NCBI RefSeq assembly: GCF_006864535.1
Contig: NZ_QHLL01000012.1
Location: 1 to 53,291, forward strand
DNA length: 53,291 nucleotides
Reading direction: 5' to 3'
DNA from: Campylobacter sp. MIT 12-8780
Lineage (GTDB): Bacteria; Campylobacterota; Campylobacteria; Campylobacterales; Campylobacteraceae
The notes beneath the pieces are model-generated. The model was not told the DNA's origin, ran no database searches, and saw only the letters and a list, made by a program, of their open reading frames with translations. Positions 17,226 to 25,455 of the stretch are shown here, one piece after another. The first letter of the stretch is position 1. Each line of letters starts with the position of its first letter. The position numbers and the translations under genes are program-made.

Positions 17226-17264
17226 CTAAGCAAATTTCGTGCCAAAAAAGAAAAAAATTTTCAT
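17226..17264 (-). pseudogene. 12-codon remnant resembling the start of the double-glycine protein gene
   Basis: Reading the minus strand, a full leader like that of the gene at 12801 is visible: A/T-rich flank, the 17-bp palindrome (17284-17300), AAAAAGGAGCAAAA, then ATG and MKIFFFF, similar to MKKFFFF. After 12 codons it stops, and the sigma54 promoter of the tagged gene lies inside it. It looks like the deleted remains of a second double-glycine protein gene. Confidence 0.5.
17228..17245 (-). promoter_or_regulatory. Sigma54 promoter of tagged paralog 5
   Basis: On the minus strand: TTTGGCACGAAATTTGCTT, with GG (17242-17243) and GC (17230-17231) 10 bp apart, an almost ideal RpoN site (TGGCACG-N4-TTGCTT). 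The predicted start is about 23 nt before the ATG. Confidence 0.9.
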
Positions 17265-17283
17265 TTTTGCTCCTTTTTAATAT

Positions 17284-17300
17284 ATGATAAGTTTTATCAT
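17284..17300. promoter_or_regulatory. Second copy of the Fur-like palindrome
   Basis: ATGATAAGTTTTATCAT, 7-bp arms, matching the site at 12763-12779 in sequence and in position relative to a ribosome site and ATG. Here it stands ahead of the gene remnant. Confidence 0.45.
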
Positions 17301-17409
17301 TTATTTTCTTTTAAAAAACTTAAATAAAAAAAGTATTTATTAAATCAAATAAATAGTCTTTTAAGTTGATTTTGACTTTATCTTTTTTTTGAAAATACCA
17401 AATTTTAGC

Positions 17410-17415
17410 TATAAT
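17410..17415 (+). promoter_or_regulatory. -10 box for the carbonic anhydrase gene
   Basis: TATAAT in GCTATAATTAC, 30 bp before the ATG at 17445. Confidence 0.55.
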
Positions 17416-17444
17416 TACAATTTAAAAACTCAAAAAGGCTATAT

Positions 17445-18080
17445 ATGCAAAGTCTCATCAAGGGTGCAGTGAAGTTTATGCAAGAAGATTTTAAGGAGCA
17501 TAAAAAGCTTTTTAAAAGTCTTAAAGATAGGCAAGAACCACATACGCTTTTTATCGGCTGTTCTGATTCTAGGGTGATCCCAAATCTCATCACCAATACT
17601 GGTCCAGGTGAGCTTTTTGTCGTGCGAAATATAGCCAATATTATCCCACCTTATAGAGTGGCAAATGACTATCTAGCCACTACTTCAGCCATAGAATACG
17701 CCGTAAATGCCCTTAAAGTAAGAAATATCATCGTATGCGGACATAGCAACTGCGGTGGCTGTTCGGCACTTTATAGCAGTGAAAAAGAGCTTGAAAAGGT
17801 GCCAAATGTAAAGCATTGGCTTTCTATGCTTGAGGATATTAAAAATGAAGTGTTAAGCTTTAGTGTTGCTCAAAATGATGAGGCTATGCGTTCTTGGCTA
17901 ACTGAAAAGCTAAATTTACTTCATTCTTTGCAAAATCTTTTAACCTATCCGGGTATCAAAGAGGCTTTACTAGAAGGAAAAATGGAGCTTCATGCTTGGT
18001 ATTATATCATCGAAACAGGTGAAATTTATGAATATAATATGGATTTAAAAAATTTCACACTCATTACGCATAAAGATTGA
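17445..18080 (+). CDS. canB: Beta-class carbonic anhydrase
   Basis: 211 aa. Zinc site residues visible: Cys and the Asp/Arg dyad in GCSDSRV (C39, D41, R43), and His/Cys in CGHSNCGGC (about residues 97-105). Interconverts CO2 and bicarbonate; in capnophilic Campylobacter CanB is needed for growth in low CO2. The mscS-type gene follows after 17 bp, the same order as Cj0237-Cj0238 in C. jejuni. Preceded by AAAAAGGC. Confidence 0.95.
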   Translation: MQSLIKGAVKFMQEDFKEHKKLFKSLKDRQEPHTLFIGCSDSRVIPNLITNTGPGELFVVRNIANIIPPYRVANDYLATTSAIEYAVNALKVRNIIVCGHSNCGGCSALYSSEKELEKVPNVKHWLSMLEDIKNEVLSFSVAQNDEAMRSWLTEKLNLLHSLQNLLTYPGIKEALLEGKMELHAWYYIIETGEIYEYNMDLKNFTLITHKD

Positions 18081-18097
18081 TTATAAAAAGGAAAAAA

Positions 18098-19975
18098 ATG
18101 AAAAAAGTTATCATAATTTTAAGTATTTTTATAGCCTTTGCTTTTGCTACTGAAGATAACAACGAAAGTAATGCAGAGCTGTTTCATCTTGTGCAAAAAT
18201 TTATCGTTTTAAACAATGAACTTAAGGATTTAAATGATAGAAGCGACAATAACACAAGCATTTTTAGCGAGCAAAAAACAAGTATAAAAAAACAAAAGCA
18301 AGAGCTTTTAAATACCTTGCCAAAGGTTATTTCAGCTCAAAGCATCGATGAAGCGTCCATTAAGCGTTTTTTAGAGCATAAAAACAAGCTCGAGCAAGAA
18401 TTTCAAAAGCTTACAACACAGAATTTTCAATTCGCTCAAAGCAAGATTGAGCTGAGTTCTTTAGAGCTTGATGAAAGCTTTTATACATCCTTGTTTAAGC
18501 TTGAGTCATTGTTTAAAAAAACAGCGAGTGCAAAAGAGTTGAGTGCCTTGCTTCAAAATGCTCAAAGTAAATTGCAAGTTTTAGTTGAATTTGACTTAAG
18601 TGAGCTTAAAACTAGACTTGATTTTAAAGAACTTAGCATTATTAACGAGGCAGAAAATAAGCTCTTGCTTAAGGCGGATTCGTATGATGAAATTTTAAAC
18701 TATCTTAAAGATAATGCAAACTTGCTTGAGAGTAATTTTATCTTTGCACGACTTGAGCTTCAAGTTTTGATAGATAAGATCAATGAATTTGCTGGCTTTG
18801 ATTTTCTTAATACTGGCAAAATCATCATTTCATTTTTCATTTTAGCTCTTTTTTATGTTTTAAATCTCTTTTTGCCAAGATTGAGTTATTTTATGCTTGT
18901 AAATTCTTTCTTTAAGCATGATACAGATGCGATGAGTCAAGAAGAAATTCGAGCCGTTTTTATTGAAAAAAACAAAAAGCCTTTGAAGCTCTTGCTCTTT
19001 TTTTATGCCTTAAGTGTGTGCTTTAGTATAGCGTATTATCCAGCTCCTGTATTGATAAGCATCACGAATGTTTTTTATATTATTTATGCAGTGTTGTTTG
19101 CTTGGCTTGTGATTCAAATTTTAGATAGTTATGGGGTGGTGTTGCTTTCGACTTTGGCAAAAAAAAGCGAAAAGAAAGAAGTCGTTAATCTCATCGTTAA
19201 AATTTTATATTTTGTGGTGGTGGTTATTGCTATACTTTTTGTGCTGGCTCATCTTGGTTTTAATGTCTCAGCTATCATTGCTTCGCTTGGTATAGGTGGG
19301 CTTGCAGTGGCTTTGGCGGCAAAAGATGTGATTGCAAATTTCTTTGCTTCTTTGATGGTTTCTTTTGATGATGGTTTAAATCAAGGCGATTGGGTGGAGG
19401 TTGCAGGCGTTGAAGGAACGGTGGTTGAAATAGGACTTAGAAAAACAGCCATACGCACTTTTGATAATGCTTTGGTATATGTGCCAAACTCAACGATTAT
19501 GAATGCAAACATTACAAATTGGAGCAAAAGGCGTATAGGTAGGCATATAAAGATGATTTTAGGCGTAGCGTATGATGCAAAGGCTGAACAACTAGAACAA
19601 TGCGTCAAGGACTTAAAAGCTTATCTTGATAAAAGCGAGCTTGTCGCACACAGCGAAGATAGCGCTTTAAACAAAAACTCTTATAAAGCAAGATACAGAC
19701 AAAATTTAGTTTCTATCAATGATCTTGAGGGGTATAAAAATGCGTGTTATGTTTCTTTGTGTGAATTTGCAGATAGCTCGATTAATATAGAGCTTTATTT
19801 TTACACTAAGGCTATCAATGCAAAGGATTTTAGAGAAGCAAGACAGGTTTTAATGCTTGATTTTATGCGGATTTTAGAAAAAAATGGGCTAGGTTTTGCT
19901 TTCCCAAGCTTGAGTATTTATGTTGAAAATTTAAAAGATTTGAAGAATTTAGACTTAAAAAATGCCAAAGCATAA
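18098..19975 (+). CDS. Mechanosensitive channel of the MscS family
   Basis: About 625 aa from the ATG at 18098 (AAAAGGAAAAAA; the in-frame TTG at 18077 overlaps canB). Signal peptide, then a long periplasmic coiled-coil region (residues about 20-240), several membrane segments, and the MscS core: a pore-lining Gly/Ala-rich helix with SLGIGGLAVALAAKD, then the beta domain with FDDGLNQGDWVEVAG and GTVVEIGLRKTAIRTFD. Resembles large MscK/YbiO-like members. Releases solutes on hypo-osmotic shock. Homologue of Cj0238. Confidence 0.9.
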   Translation: MKKVIIILSIFIAFAFATEDNNESNAELFHLVQKFIVLNNELKDLNDRSDNNTSIFSEQKTSIKKQKQELLNTLPKVISAQSIDEASIKRFLEHKNKLEQEFQKLTTQNFQFAQSKIELSSLELDESFYTSLFKLESLFKKTASAKELSALLQNAQSKLQVLVEFDLSELKTRLDFKELSIINEAENKLLLKADSYDEILNYLKDNANLLESNFIFARLELQVLIDKINEFAGFDFLNTGKIIISFFILALFYVLNLFLPRLSYFMLVNSFFKHDTDAMSQEEIRAVFIEKNKKPLKLLLFFYALSVCFSIAYYPAPVLISITNVFYIIYAVLFAWLVIQILDSYGVVLLSTLAKKSEKKEVVNLIVKILYFVVVVIAILFVLAHLGFNVSAIIASLGIGGLAVALAAKDVIANFFASLMVSFDDGLNQGDWVEVAGVEGTVVEIGLRKTAIRTFDNALVYVPNSTIMNANITNWSKRRIGRHIKMILGVAYDAKAEQLEQCVKDLKAYLDKSELVAHSEDSALNKNSYKARYRQNLVSINDLEGYKNACYVSLCEFADSSINIELYFYTKAINAKDFREARQVLMLDFMRILEKNGLGFAFPSLSIYVENLKDLKNLDLKNAKA

Positions 19976-19987
19976 AAGCTTGGCATT
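19961..19987. terminator. Bidirectional terminator
   Basis: Stem AATGCCAAAGC / GCTTGGCATT (one mismatch), flanked by A on one side and T on the other, between convergent genes. Confidence 0.75.
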
Positions 19988-19993
19988 TTAAGC

Positions 19994-20377
19994 TTAATAC
20001 GCAGCTTTGCGGCAATGCACTTCAACTTTAGTTGCTACAGGCACAGCGTTTGCATTTGGTGCAGTTGGGTTTGCATTAGGCACATTGCTTACGCCCGGAT
20101 AGTTTGGATAATACGCATCAATTTCTAAGTATCTGCCCACTTTCAAATCCCTAAAAGTGCCATCTTCAAAGATATTGTCTGTGCCAAACCAACCGCAGTC
20201 ATCAAGCTCTATCCTTGTGCTTGGCAAAATTTTCACAAGCATAGGACCAGAATAGATCGTTTCGATCACCACGCTTTTTTCAGCGTCTCTAACTTCTAAA
20301 ACGGTTCCTTGAAGCCAGCTATCAGCAAAAAGTGAGCTTGAGAGCAACAAAGAAGCAAGAATTGTTTTGGTTTTCAT
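19994..20377 (-). CDS. Periplasmic protein of unknown function
   Basis: 127 aa. Signal peptide (MKTKTILASLLLSSSLFA), then a small beta-rich domain: GTVLEVRDAEKSVVIET, an ILPSTRIELDDC segment and a LKVGRYLEIDAYY segment, which look like an OB-like fold. A Pro/Asn/Ala-rich linker follows and the end is VEVHCRKAAY. Two cysteines could form a disulfide. Close to DUF5666-like or OB-fold periplasmic proteins, unproven. AAGGAGTTTTAC precedes the ATG. Confidence 0.7.
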   Translation of the reverse strand: MKTKTILASLLLSSSLFADSWLQGTVLEVRDAEKSVVIETIYSGPMLVKILPSTRIELDDCGWFGTDNIFEDGTFRDLKVGRYLEIDAYYPNYPGVSNVPNANPTAPNANAVPVATKVEVHCRKAAY

Positions 20378-20501
20378 GTAAAACTCCTTAAAGTATAATT
20401 TCGTAAAATTGTAAGATATTTAAGTGAAGCCAAAGTGAATTTAAAATATTTTCTAAATTTCAAAAAATTTGCTATACTTTATAGATAAACAAAAAGGCAA
20501 A

Positions 20502-20936
20502 ATGATGATTTATCTTGCACAAACAGACACTACAGCGGGCTTTTTAAGCAAGGATTATAAAGAGCTCAATGCTGTTAAAAATCGCTCGTTATCAACGCCT
20601 TGCTTGATTTGTATGGCTGAGTTTTCAGTGCTTTTAGGCTTTACTCGTGTGCCAAATAAACACAAAAATTTTGTTCGAAAAGCGAAAAAAACGAGTTTTA
20701 TTTATCCAAATTTAAAAAGTTTTCGCGTGATTAAAGATCATCCTCATGAAAATTTTTTAAAATCCCACACTTGGCTTTTTTCAAGTTCAGCAAACAAGCA
20801 CAAAAAAGCCTTTGATGAGCAATGGGCAAGACATAAGGCTGATGTTATCATCGATGAAGAATTATTTGAGGATACGCCTTCAAGAATTTTAAGGCTTGGC
20901 AGAAGCAAGATAAGAAAAATTCGCTCCTGTGTATAA
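20502..20936 (+). CDS. Sua5/YciO/YrdC-family-like protein
   Basis: About 144 aa from the ATG at 20502 (AAAAAGGC); the TTG at 20469 overlaps the likely -10. N-terminus IYLAQTDTTAGFLSKDY matches the YrdC TDT-x-x-GL pattern, followed by KNRSLSTPCL (the KxR-P segment), and HTWLFSSSANKHKKAFDE parallels the substrate-binding SSAN region. Shorter and more divergent than TsaC/Sua5, so probably an accessory paralog and not the threonylcarbamoyl-AMP synthase itself. C-terminus basic (GRSKIRKIRS). Confidence 0.75.
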   Translation: MMIYLAQTDTTAGFLSKDYKELNAVKNRSLSTPCLICMAEFSVLLGFTRVPNKHKNFVRKAKKTSFIYPNLKSFRVIKDHPHENFLKSHTWLFSSSANKHKKAFDEQWARHKADVIIDEELFEDTPSRILRLGRSKIRKIRSCV

Positions 20937-21035
20937 GGCATAAAAGAGGTGGGTTTTGACTTGTTTTGTGGAATTTAAGATGAGTGTGATTTTTGCAAAG
21001 ATAATAAGCATTATTAAAAGATAAGAGTAGTTTTT

Positions 21036-22052
21036 ATGAGTTTGCTTTCTAGCTTTTTTTCAAATTTTTTCAGTATGCAAAGTAAGAGCGTGCGAGATAA
21101 TCAGCTTCGACAAGATTCAAGAGAAAATGCTTTTTCTTTGCAATACAGCAACAAAAAAGAACAATTTGTACTTAAAGTATCTATGTTTGCCGCCCTGTTT
21201 TTAGCTATCTTTGGTATCAGTTTTGGTATGAGCATACAATCAATGGCAGTGATTTTTGATGGCTTTGTCGCACTTTTAAGCGTTGGACTTGGATTTTTAA
21301 GCGTGCTTAGCTCTCGTTATATCTATAAAGAAGATGATGATGTGTTTCAATACGGCTATGTGCGTTTTGAGCCTATGGTCAATCTTTTTAAGTCTTTAGT
21401 GCTTGTTTTTGTGTGTATTTATGCGTTTATCAATGCGCTTCATAGTATCATAAATGGTGGCTATGAGGTAGAGTTTGAAGCTGGTGCAGTGTATAGCTTT
21501 TTCGCATTTTTGTTTTCTAGTGTGCTTTTTGCTTATACTTTGGTTTTTGCTAGACGCTTGCGTTCTGATTTGATTAAGGTGGATAATACTGAATGGAAGA
21601 TCGATAGCGTGCTGTATTTTGCGGCTTTGCTTGCTTTTACTTTAAGTTATATAGCAAATTTTTTCGAGTATGATATGAGCTTTGTCACTCCTTATATCGA
21701 TCCTGTGCTTTTGGCTTTGCTTTCTTTGTTTTTGTGCGTTTCGCCACTTCGTATTGCGTGTGAAAATTTGAAAGATTTGATGATGATCGCACCACCTGAG
21801 CTTGATGAAAGGATCACTAAGATCATGCAAAATTTAAGCACTGAGTTTGGTTTTAGTGACTATGATACGCATTTGGCAAAATCCGGACGCTTTTATATGC
21901 TTGAAGTAAATATACTTACGCAAAAAAATTTTAAGCCCAAAAGCGTGCAAGAGTTTGATCATATAAGAGAACGTATAGAAAAAGCTTTAGAAATTCCAAG
22001 TTATAATATCTGGCTTCGAGTAAGCTTTACAGCTGATCCTAAGTGGCTTTGA
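21036..22052 (+). CDS. Cation diffusion facilitator-type transporter
   Basis: 338 aa. Six hydrophobic segments with the CDF arrangement: SMAVIFDGFVALLSVGLGFL for TM2 and IDPVLLALLSLFLCVSPLRI near TM5-6, preceded by the FQYGYVRFEPMVNL block, which corresponds to the family's YGY-x-R-x-E motif. A cytoplasmic C-terminal domain (residues about 255-338) resembles the metallochaperone-like CDF domain. Probably an inner-membrane proton-coupled exporter of Zn, Fe or Mn; the metal is not predictable. It stands alone. Confidence 0.85.
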   Translation: MSLLSSFFSNFFSMQSKSVRDNQLRQDSRENAFSLQYSNKKEQFVLKVSMFAALFLAIFGISFGMSIQSMAVIFDGFVALLSVGLGFLSVLSSRYIYKEDDDVFQYGYVRFEPMVNLFKSLVLVFVCIYAFINALHSIINGGYEVEFEAGAVYSFFAFLFSSVLFAYTLVFARRLRSDLIKVDNTEWKIDSVLYFAALLAFTLSYIANFFEYDMSFVTPYIDPVLLALLSLFLCVSPLRIACENLKDLMMIAPPELDERITKIMQNLSTEFGFSDYDTHLAKSGRFYMLEVNILTQKNFKPKSVQEFDHIRERIEKALEIPSYNIWLRVSFTADPKWL

Positions 22053-22163
22053 GACTTTTTGGCGTTGTATTTTTTTGAAAAATATGTAAATTCTAATCAA
22101 TAAATTTTATTATTTAGAAAAATTATGATATAATCAAAACGAATAATTTCAAAAGGAGAAAAA

Positions 22164-22619
22164 ATGAAAAATGTAGCTAAACAACTGCTTCAAATTCAAG
22201 CTGATGCACATAGTTTGTGGATTAAGTTTCACAATTATCATTGGAATGTAAAAGGTTTGCAGTTCTTTGCAATCCACGAATACACCGAAGAAGCGTATGA
22301 AGAGATGGCAAAGCTTTTTGATGATGTTGCTGAAAGACTTTTGCAAATCAAAGAAAAAGCCCTTGTTTGCCCTAAAGAGCTTAGCGAGCTTGCTAAAGCA
22401 CCAAAGGCGCAAAAAGACTGCTTTACAACTTTAGAAGTTTTAGAGCTTGTTAAGGAAGATTATAACTATCTTTTAAAAGAATTTAAAAAGCTTGATGAAG
22501 TCGCTTCAAAAGCAGGAGATACAACAACTTCAATGCTTGCTCAAGATAAAATCGCTCATCTTGAAAAAGCACTTTGGATGCTTGATTCTACTTTAGAAAA
22601 TTCTTGCAAAACAAAATAA
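22164..22619 (+). CDS. dps: Dps-family ferritin-like protein
   Basis: 151 aa. Dps hallmarks: the [13 protein letters not shown] block and [10 protein letters not shown] supply the ferroxidase-site His, Asp and Glu; length typical. It forms a dodecamer that oxidises and stores iron and protects DNA from peroxide. TATAATC box at about 22130 and AAAAGGAGAAAA ahead of the ATG. In C. jejuni dps lies next to pgi-galU; here it is some 16 kb away, marking the border of the mobile element. Confidence 0.93.
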   Translation: MKNVAKQLLQIQADAHSLWIKFHNYHWNVKGLQFFAIHEYTEEAYEEMAKLFDDVAERLLQIKEKALVCPKELSELAKAPKAQKDCFTTLEVLELVKEDYNYLLKEFKKLDEVASKAGDTTTSMLAQDKIAHLEKALWMLDSTLENSCKTK

Positions 22620-22623
22620 ACTC

Positions 22624-22647
22624 AAGCAAGGCATTGACGCCTTGCTT
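22624..22647 (+). terminator. Terminator after dps
   Basis: Nine-bp stem AAGCAAGGC / GCCTTGCTT followed by TTTCTTTT. Confidence 0.85.
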
Positions 22648-22649
22648 TT

Positions 22650-22885
22650 TCTTTTATGAAATTCTCATCTATCTTTAAGATTTTTAAATTTATTATACTT
22701 TTTAAATATATAATCGTGAAGCATTAAAGAAGTTTTAAGAAGTTTTGGTATCAAGGGGGGACTTTGAATATATATGCTTAAATATCATTAATATAGTAAT
22801 TTAATAATATATATTTTAAAAAGTTAGTAGAAAAGTTAGCTATGTGTAACCTAACTTTTTTGCTTTCATTTTTATATCTTTGAAA
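22650..22885. other. Chromosome/element border without a gene
   Basis: A very AT-rich stretch with a TATAAT at about 22708, a run of six G at 22755-22760, and a hairpin AAAAGTTAG / CTAACTTTT (22831-22859) followed by TT that ends the minus-strand gene at 22886 or a short RNA from the left. No tRNA or clear direct repeat marking an attachment site was found; the right end of the element is outside the window. Confidence 0.4.
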
Positions 22886-23140
22886 TTATGAAAATTCTTT
22901 AATTTTATTAGAAAAGTCTGTATTAAAGAGATGTTTTAATGCCACTTGAATTAAAGCAGTGATTTTTTCATTTTCATTAAGGTTATCATCAAATTGTTCC
23001 TTATAAAGAGGCAGCATCATTTCTATGAGCTTCATAGTCTTTTCATCAAAAGAAAGTCTCTTTTGTGTCATTATAGTCTTTTTAGAACCATTTAAGCTCA
23101 AAACCGCTTCTTTGACTTCATTATTCGCATTATTTTCCAT
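22886..23140 (-). CDS. Small protein of unknown function at the element edge
   Basis: 84 aa, soluble. An N-terminal segment NGSKKTIMTQKRLSFDE, then a helical stretch KLIEMMLPLYKEQFDDN and a hydrophobic segment ALIQVALKHLF. The size and layout recall small ribbon-helix-helix or accessory proteins of plasmids, without a decisive motif. AAAAGGACT precedes the ATG. Divergent from the recombinase. Confidence 0.6.
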   Translation of the reverse strand: MENNANNEVKEAVLSLNGSKKTIMTQKRLSFDEKTMKLIEMMLPLYKEQFDDNLNENEKITALIQVALKHLFNTDFSNKIKEFS

Positions 23141-23312
23141 ATATAGTCCTTTTTTATAAATTTAAGTATATTATAGCACATTTTTGCAAATATTTTATAT
23201 ATAAGCTATATTTATTAGTAAAAATAATATATAATTATATTTATATAACATAACTTAATAAAGAAAAAAGCTTGCAAAATCATCATTTTTTGCAAGAAGT
23301 CAAGATAAAAAA

Positions 23313-23338
23313 TATAACATACTAAATAGTATGTTATA
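23313..23338. promoter_or_regulatory. 26-bp palindrome resembling a dif/Xer site
   Basis: Arms TATAACATACTA and TAGTATGTTATA around two bases, ending 18 bp before the recombinase ATG. The right part contains TATGTTA, the core of the XerD half-site. A related half-site (ATATAACATA) is at about 23242. Could be a recombination site or the recombinase's own operator. Confidence 0.5.
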
Positions 23339-23356
23339 CAAAATGGAGAATTTCTA

Positions 23357-24313
23357 ATGAAACTAAGTAAAAATGACTTTATTTTAGATTTAGAGACTTG
23401 GTCTAAGGCATATTTTTTGCATATATCAGCCCTTAACTACTCAAAAAACACAATTTTGCTATATAAGAGAGTAATTAATGAATTTATTGAGTATAGCCTT
23501 GAGTTTCAAGATGAAATGTCTATTAAGCACATAAAAACAGCTTATATCATAGCTTTCTTGCAATTTTTGGAAGAAAAAGCGTGCAATAACGCAAAAAAGC
23601 TTAAAAATGGTTATAAACTTTCAAAATCATCAAAAAGTGCTTATGTTAAAGCAATTCGTTCTTTTTTTGCTTTTATCACTGAAAATAACGATGAAAATTA
23701 TACTTTTGATTTTGCCTTTAAAAAGATCAAACTTGACAATACCAAAAGCGAAGAGAAACTCATTTATCTTAATGAAGATGAAATTTTGAGATTAAGCGAG
23801 TATATAGAAAATCAAAAAGCAAAGAAAAGTGATTTTCTATCTTATAGAAATGCTTTGCTTATTAAATTAATGCTTCACGCAGGACTTAGAATAAGCGAGG
23901 CTTTAAGTGTAAAATTAAAAGACTTTAACGATCAAGATGAAATGTATGCTATTAAAATATTAGCTAAAGGTGGCAAAGAACAATTTGCTTACATAGATAA
24001 AGAAAAGATAGCTGGTGACTTAGAATTTCTAAGCAGTATTCTTGATAATGAAGCTTTGATTATGCAAACAAAAAATCATACTCCACTTAATAGAATAAAT
24101 GCCTTTGCTATCATTAATAAAATTTATGAAAAAAGTCTTATATCAAAAAAAGGGTTACATTTATTAAGACACACTCTGGCAATGAGACTTACTGATAGGG
24201 GAGTTAGTCCTTTGGTTATACAAAAAATACTAAGGCATTCTAATATCAACACCACAACCATTTATGCAAAAGCCACAGCTAAAAATGTAGCAGAGGTTTT
24301 GGTGGGATTTTAA
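23357..24313 (+). CDS. Tyrosine recombinase (Xer/phage integrase family)
   Basis: 318 aa. N-terminal SAM-like core-binding domain (residues about 10-120), then the catalytic domain: Arg in HAGLRISEAL (about 170), Lys in the ILAKGGKEQ hairpin, His-x-x-Arg in LHLLRHTLAMRL (about 273), His in LRHSNINTTTIYAKA with the nucleophilic Tyr (about 297). All catalytic positions are filled. Clearly not the housekeeping XerH by position; it resembles recombinases of Campylobacter and Helicobacter mobile elements and probably moves this element. Overlapped by a dif-like palindrome upstream. Confidence 0.9.
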   Translation: MKLSKNDFILDLETWSKAYFLHISALNYSKNTILLYKRVINEFIEYSLEFQDEMSIKHIKTAYIIAFLQFLEEKACNNAKKLKNGYKLSKSSKSAYVKAIRSFFAFITENNDENYTFDFAFKKIKLDNTKSEEKLIYLNEDEILRLSEYIENQKAKKSDFLSYRNALLIKLMLHAGLRISEALSVKLKDFNDQDEMYAIKILAKGGKEQFAYIDKEKIAGDLEFLSSILDNEALIMQTKNHTPLNRINAFAIINKIYEKSLISKKGLHLLRHTLAMRLTDRGVSPLVIQKILRHSNINTTTIYAKATAKNVAEVLVGF

Positions 24314-24418
24314 AAGAATTTTTCTTTTAAAAACCTTTAAAAAAGACTTTTGAAAGAAAAATAAGGGCTAGAGCAAGAAAGCCTAAAGAGGCTTATCTTC
24401 TCTATTGTAGTGTATCTC

Positions 24419-24955
24419 TTAGTTGTTGCGTTCATAAAGCTCATCAGATAATTTATCTATTATAGGCTTGAATGTAAAATCCTTAGGAAATGCCCCTACT
24501 AAAAGTATATCACTATACTTAGTATCTTCAATTGGAATTAGTTTTGTAGGCTTTTTATCTAAATTCGCTACAAACACTTCATTTTTCTCAATTCCATTTG
24601 AAATAACTGACTGAATCACCAAATGAGTAGGTTCATCTCCAACTATCCATCTATGATTATCTAATGAATAAAGCAATTGGAGAAATTTATCGTTAGGATT
24701 AGGTGTATCCATAAAAAATCTTCCTATAAGACTAGTTTCAAATCCTATATAATGTTTGTCACTTTTAACTTGAATATGTCCATCTGTATGTTTAGGAAAC
24801 CGTGTATTATCTACATATCCCTTAAACCATTTTGTAGGTATGAGTTCATCTCTAGGTATAGGAAAATAAAATATCTTATCTACAACCTTGCTAAACCATT
24901 TTGTATTTTTAGATAAATACTCATATATTTCTTTATGTTCTTTAATTAATAACAT
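24419..24955 (-). CDS. Unknown protein, distal gene of the minus-strand array
   Basis: 178 aa, soluble, mixed alpha/beta, no recognised family. Visible features: KNTKWFSKVVDKIFYFPIP near the N-terminus, a HTDGHIQVKSDKHYIGFE segment and C-terminal DILLVGAFPKD. AAAGGAAATAATT precedes the ATG. Last gene in the leftward array, convergent with the recombinase. Confidence 0.65.
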   Translation of the reverse strand: MLLIKEHKEIYEYLSKNTKWFSKVVDKIFYFPIPRDELIPTKWFKGYVDNTRFPKHTDGHIQVKSDKHYIGFETSLIGRFFMDTPNPNDKFLQLLYSLDNHRWIVGDEPTHLVIQSVISNGIEKNEVFVANLDKKPTKLIPIEDTKYSDILLVGAFPKDFTFKPIIDKLSDELYERNN

Positions 24956-24981
24956 AATTATTTCCTTTCATAATTGTTAAA

Positions 24982-25428
24982 TTAACAAGTCATTACTAAA
25001 ACTACTTGTTCTAATAAAGTCTTAAGAAGTGGAGAGAATTTAGAACTATCTAAATTGTCAATTTTTTCGAAATCATCGCAAAAAAGCCGAATAGAATATC
25101 CTTGTTCACTCCAATTTAACATAAAAACTATATCTACACCAAAATCTAAAAGTTCATCTTCAGCGATCTCCATTGCTTTCATATGAACTTCAGAAACAGG
25201 ATCTATATACCCTCCTTTATTTATCTCTACTCTTCTTGAATCAATTTGCTTTAAGATGAGCTCATCTAAAGACTTAAAGCCATACAAATCACATAACCTT
25301 AAAGCTTCTTCAACAGATGAATAAGAACCACATAAATTGCATAGTTTTAAAGATATTTCGGTAGTTGAACAAGAACCAAAAAATCTTTCTCCTAAGCCAA
25401 CATAATAAGCTTCTATTCTTTTTTGCAT
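24982..25428 (-). CDS. Unknown protein
   Basis: 148 aa, soluble. Two imperfect repeats near the N-terminus, LKLCNLCGSYSSVEEAL and ALRLCDLYGFKSLDELI, each LCxLxGxxSxxEx(A/L), look like paired short helices. The rest, DFGVDIVFMLNWSEQGYSIRL, is strand-rich. No family recognised. AAAAGGAAACATT ahead of the ATG. Confidence 0.65.
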   Translation of the reverse strand: MQKRIEAYYVGLGERFFGSCSTTEISLKLCNLCGSYSSVEEALRLCDLYGFKSLDELILKQIDSRRVEINKGGYIDPVSEVHMKAMEIAEDELLDFGVDIVFMLNWSEQGYSIRLFCDDFEKIDNLDSSKFSPLLKTLLEQVVLVMTC

Positions 25429-25455
25429 AATGTTTCCTTTTGTGTAAAGATGAAG

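Noticed and set aside
22755-22760. Run of six G as a phase-variable tract.
   Set aside because: Shorter than the tracts known to slip often in Campylobacter and not inside a gene.
22620-22880. tRNA-based attachment site at the element border.
   Set aside because: No tRNA-like sequence was found here, and the right border is outside the window.
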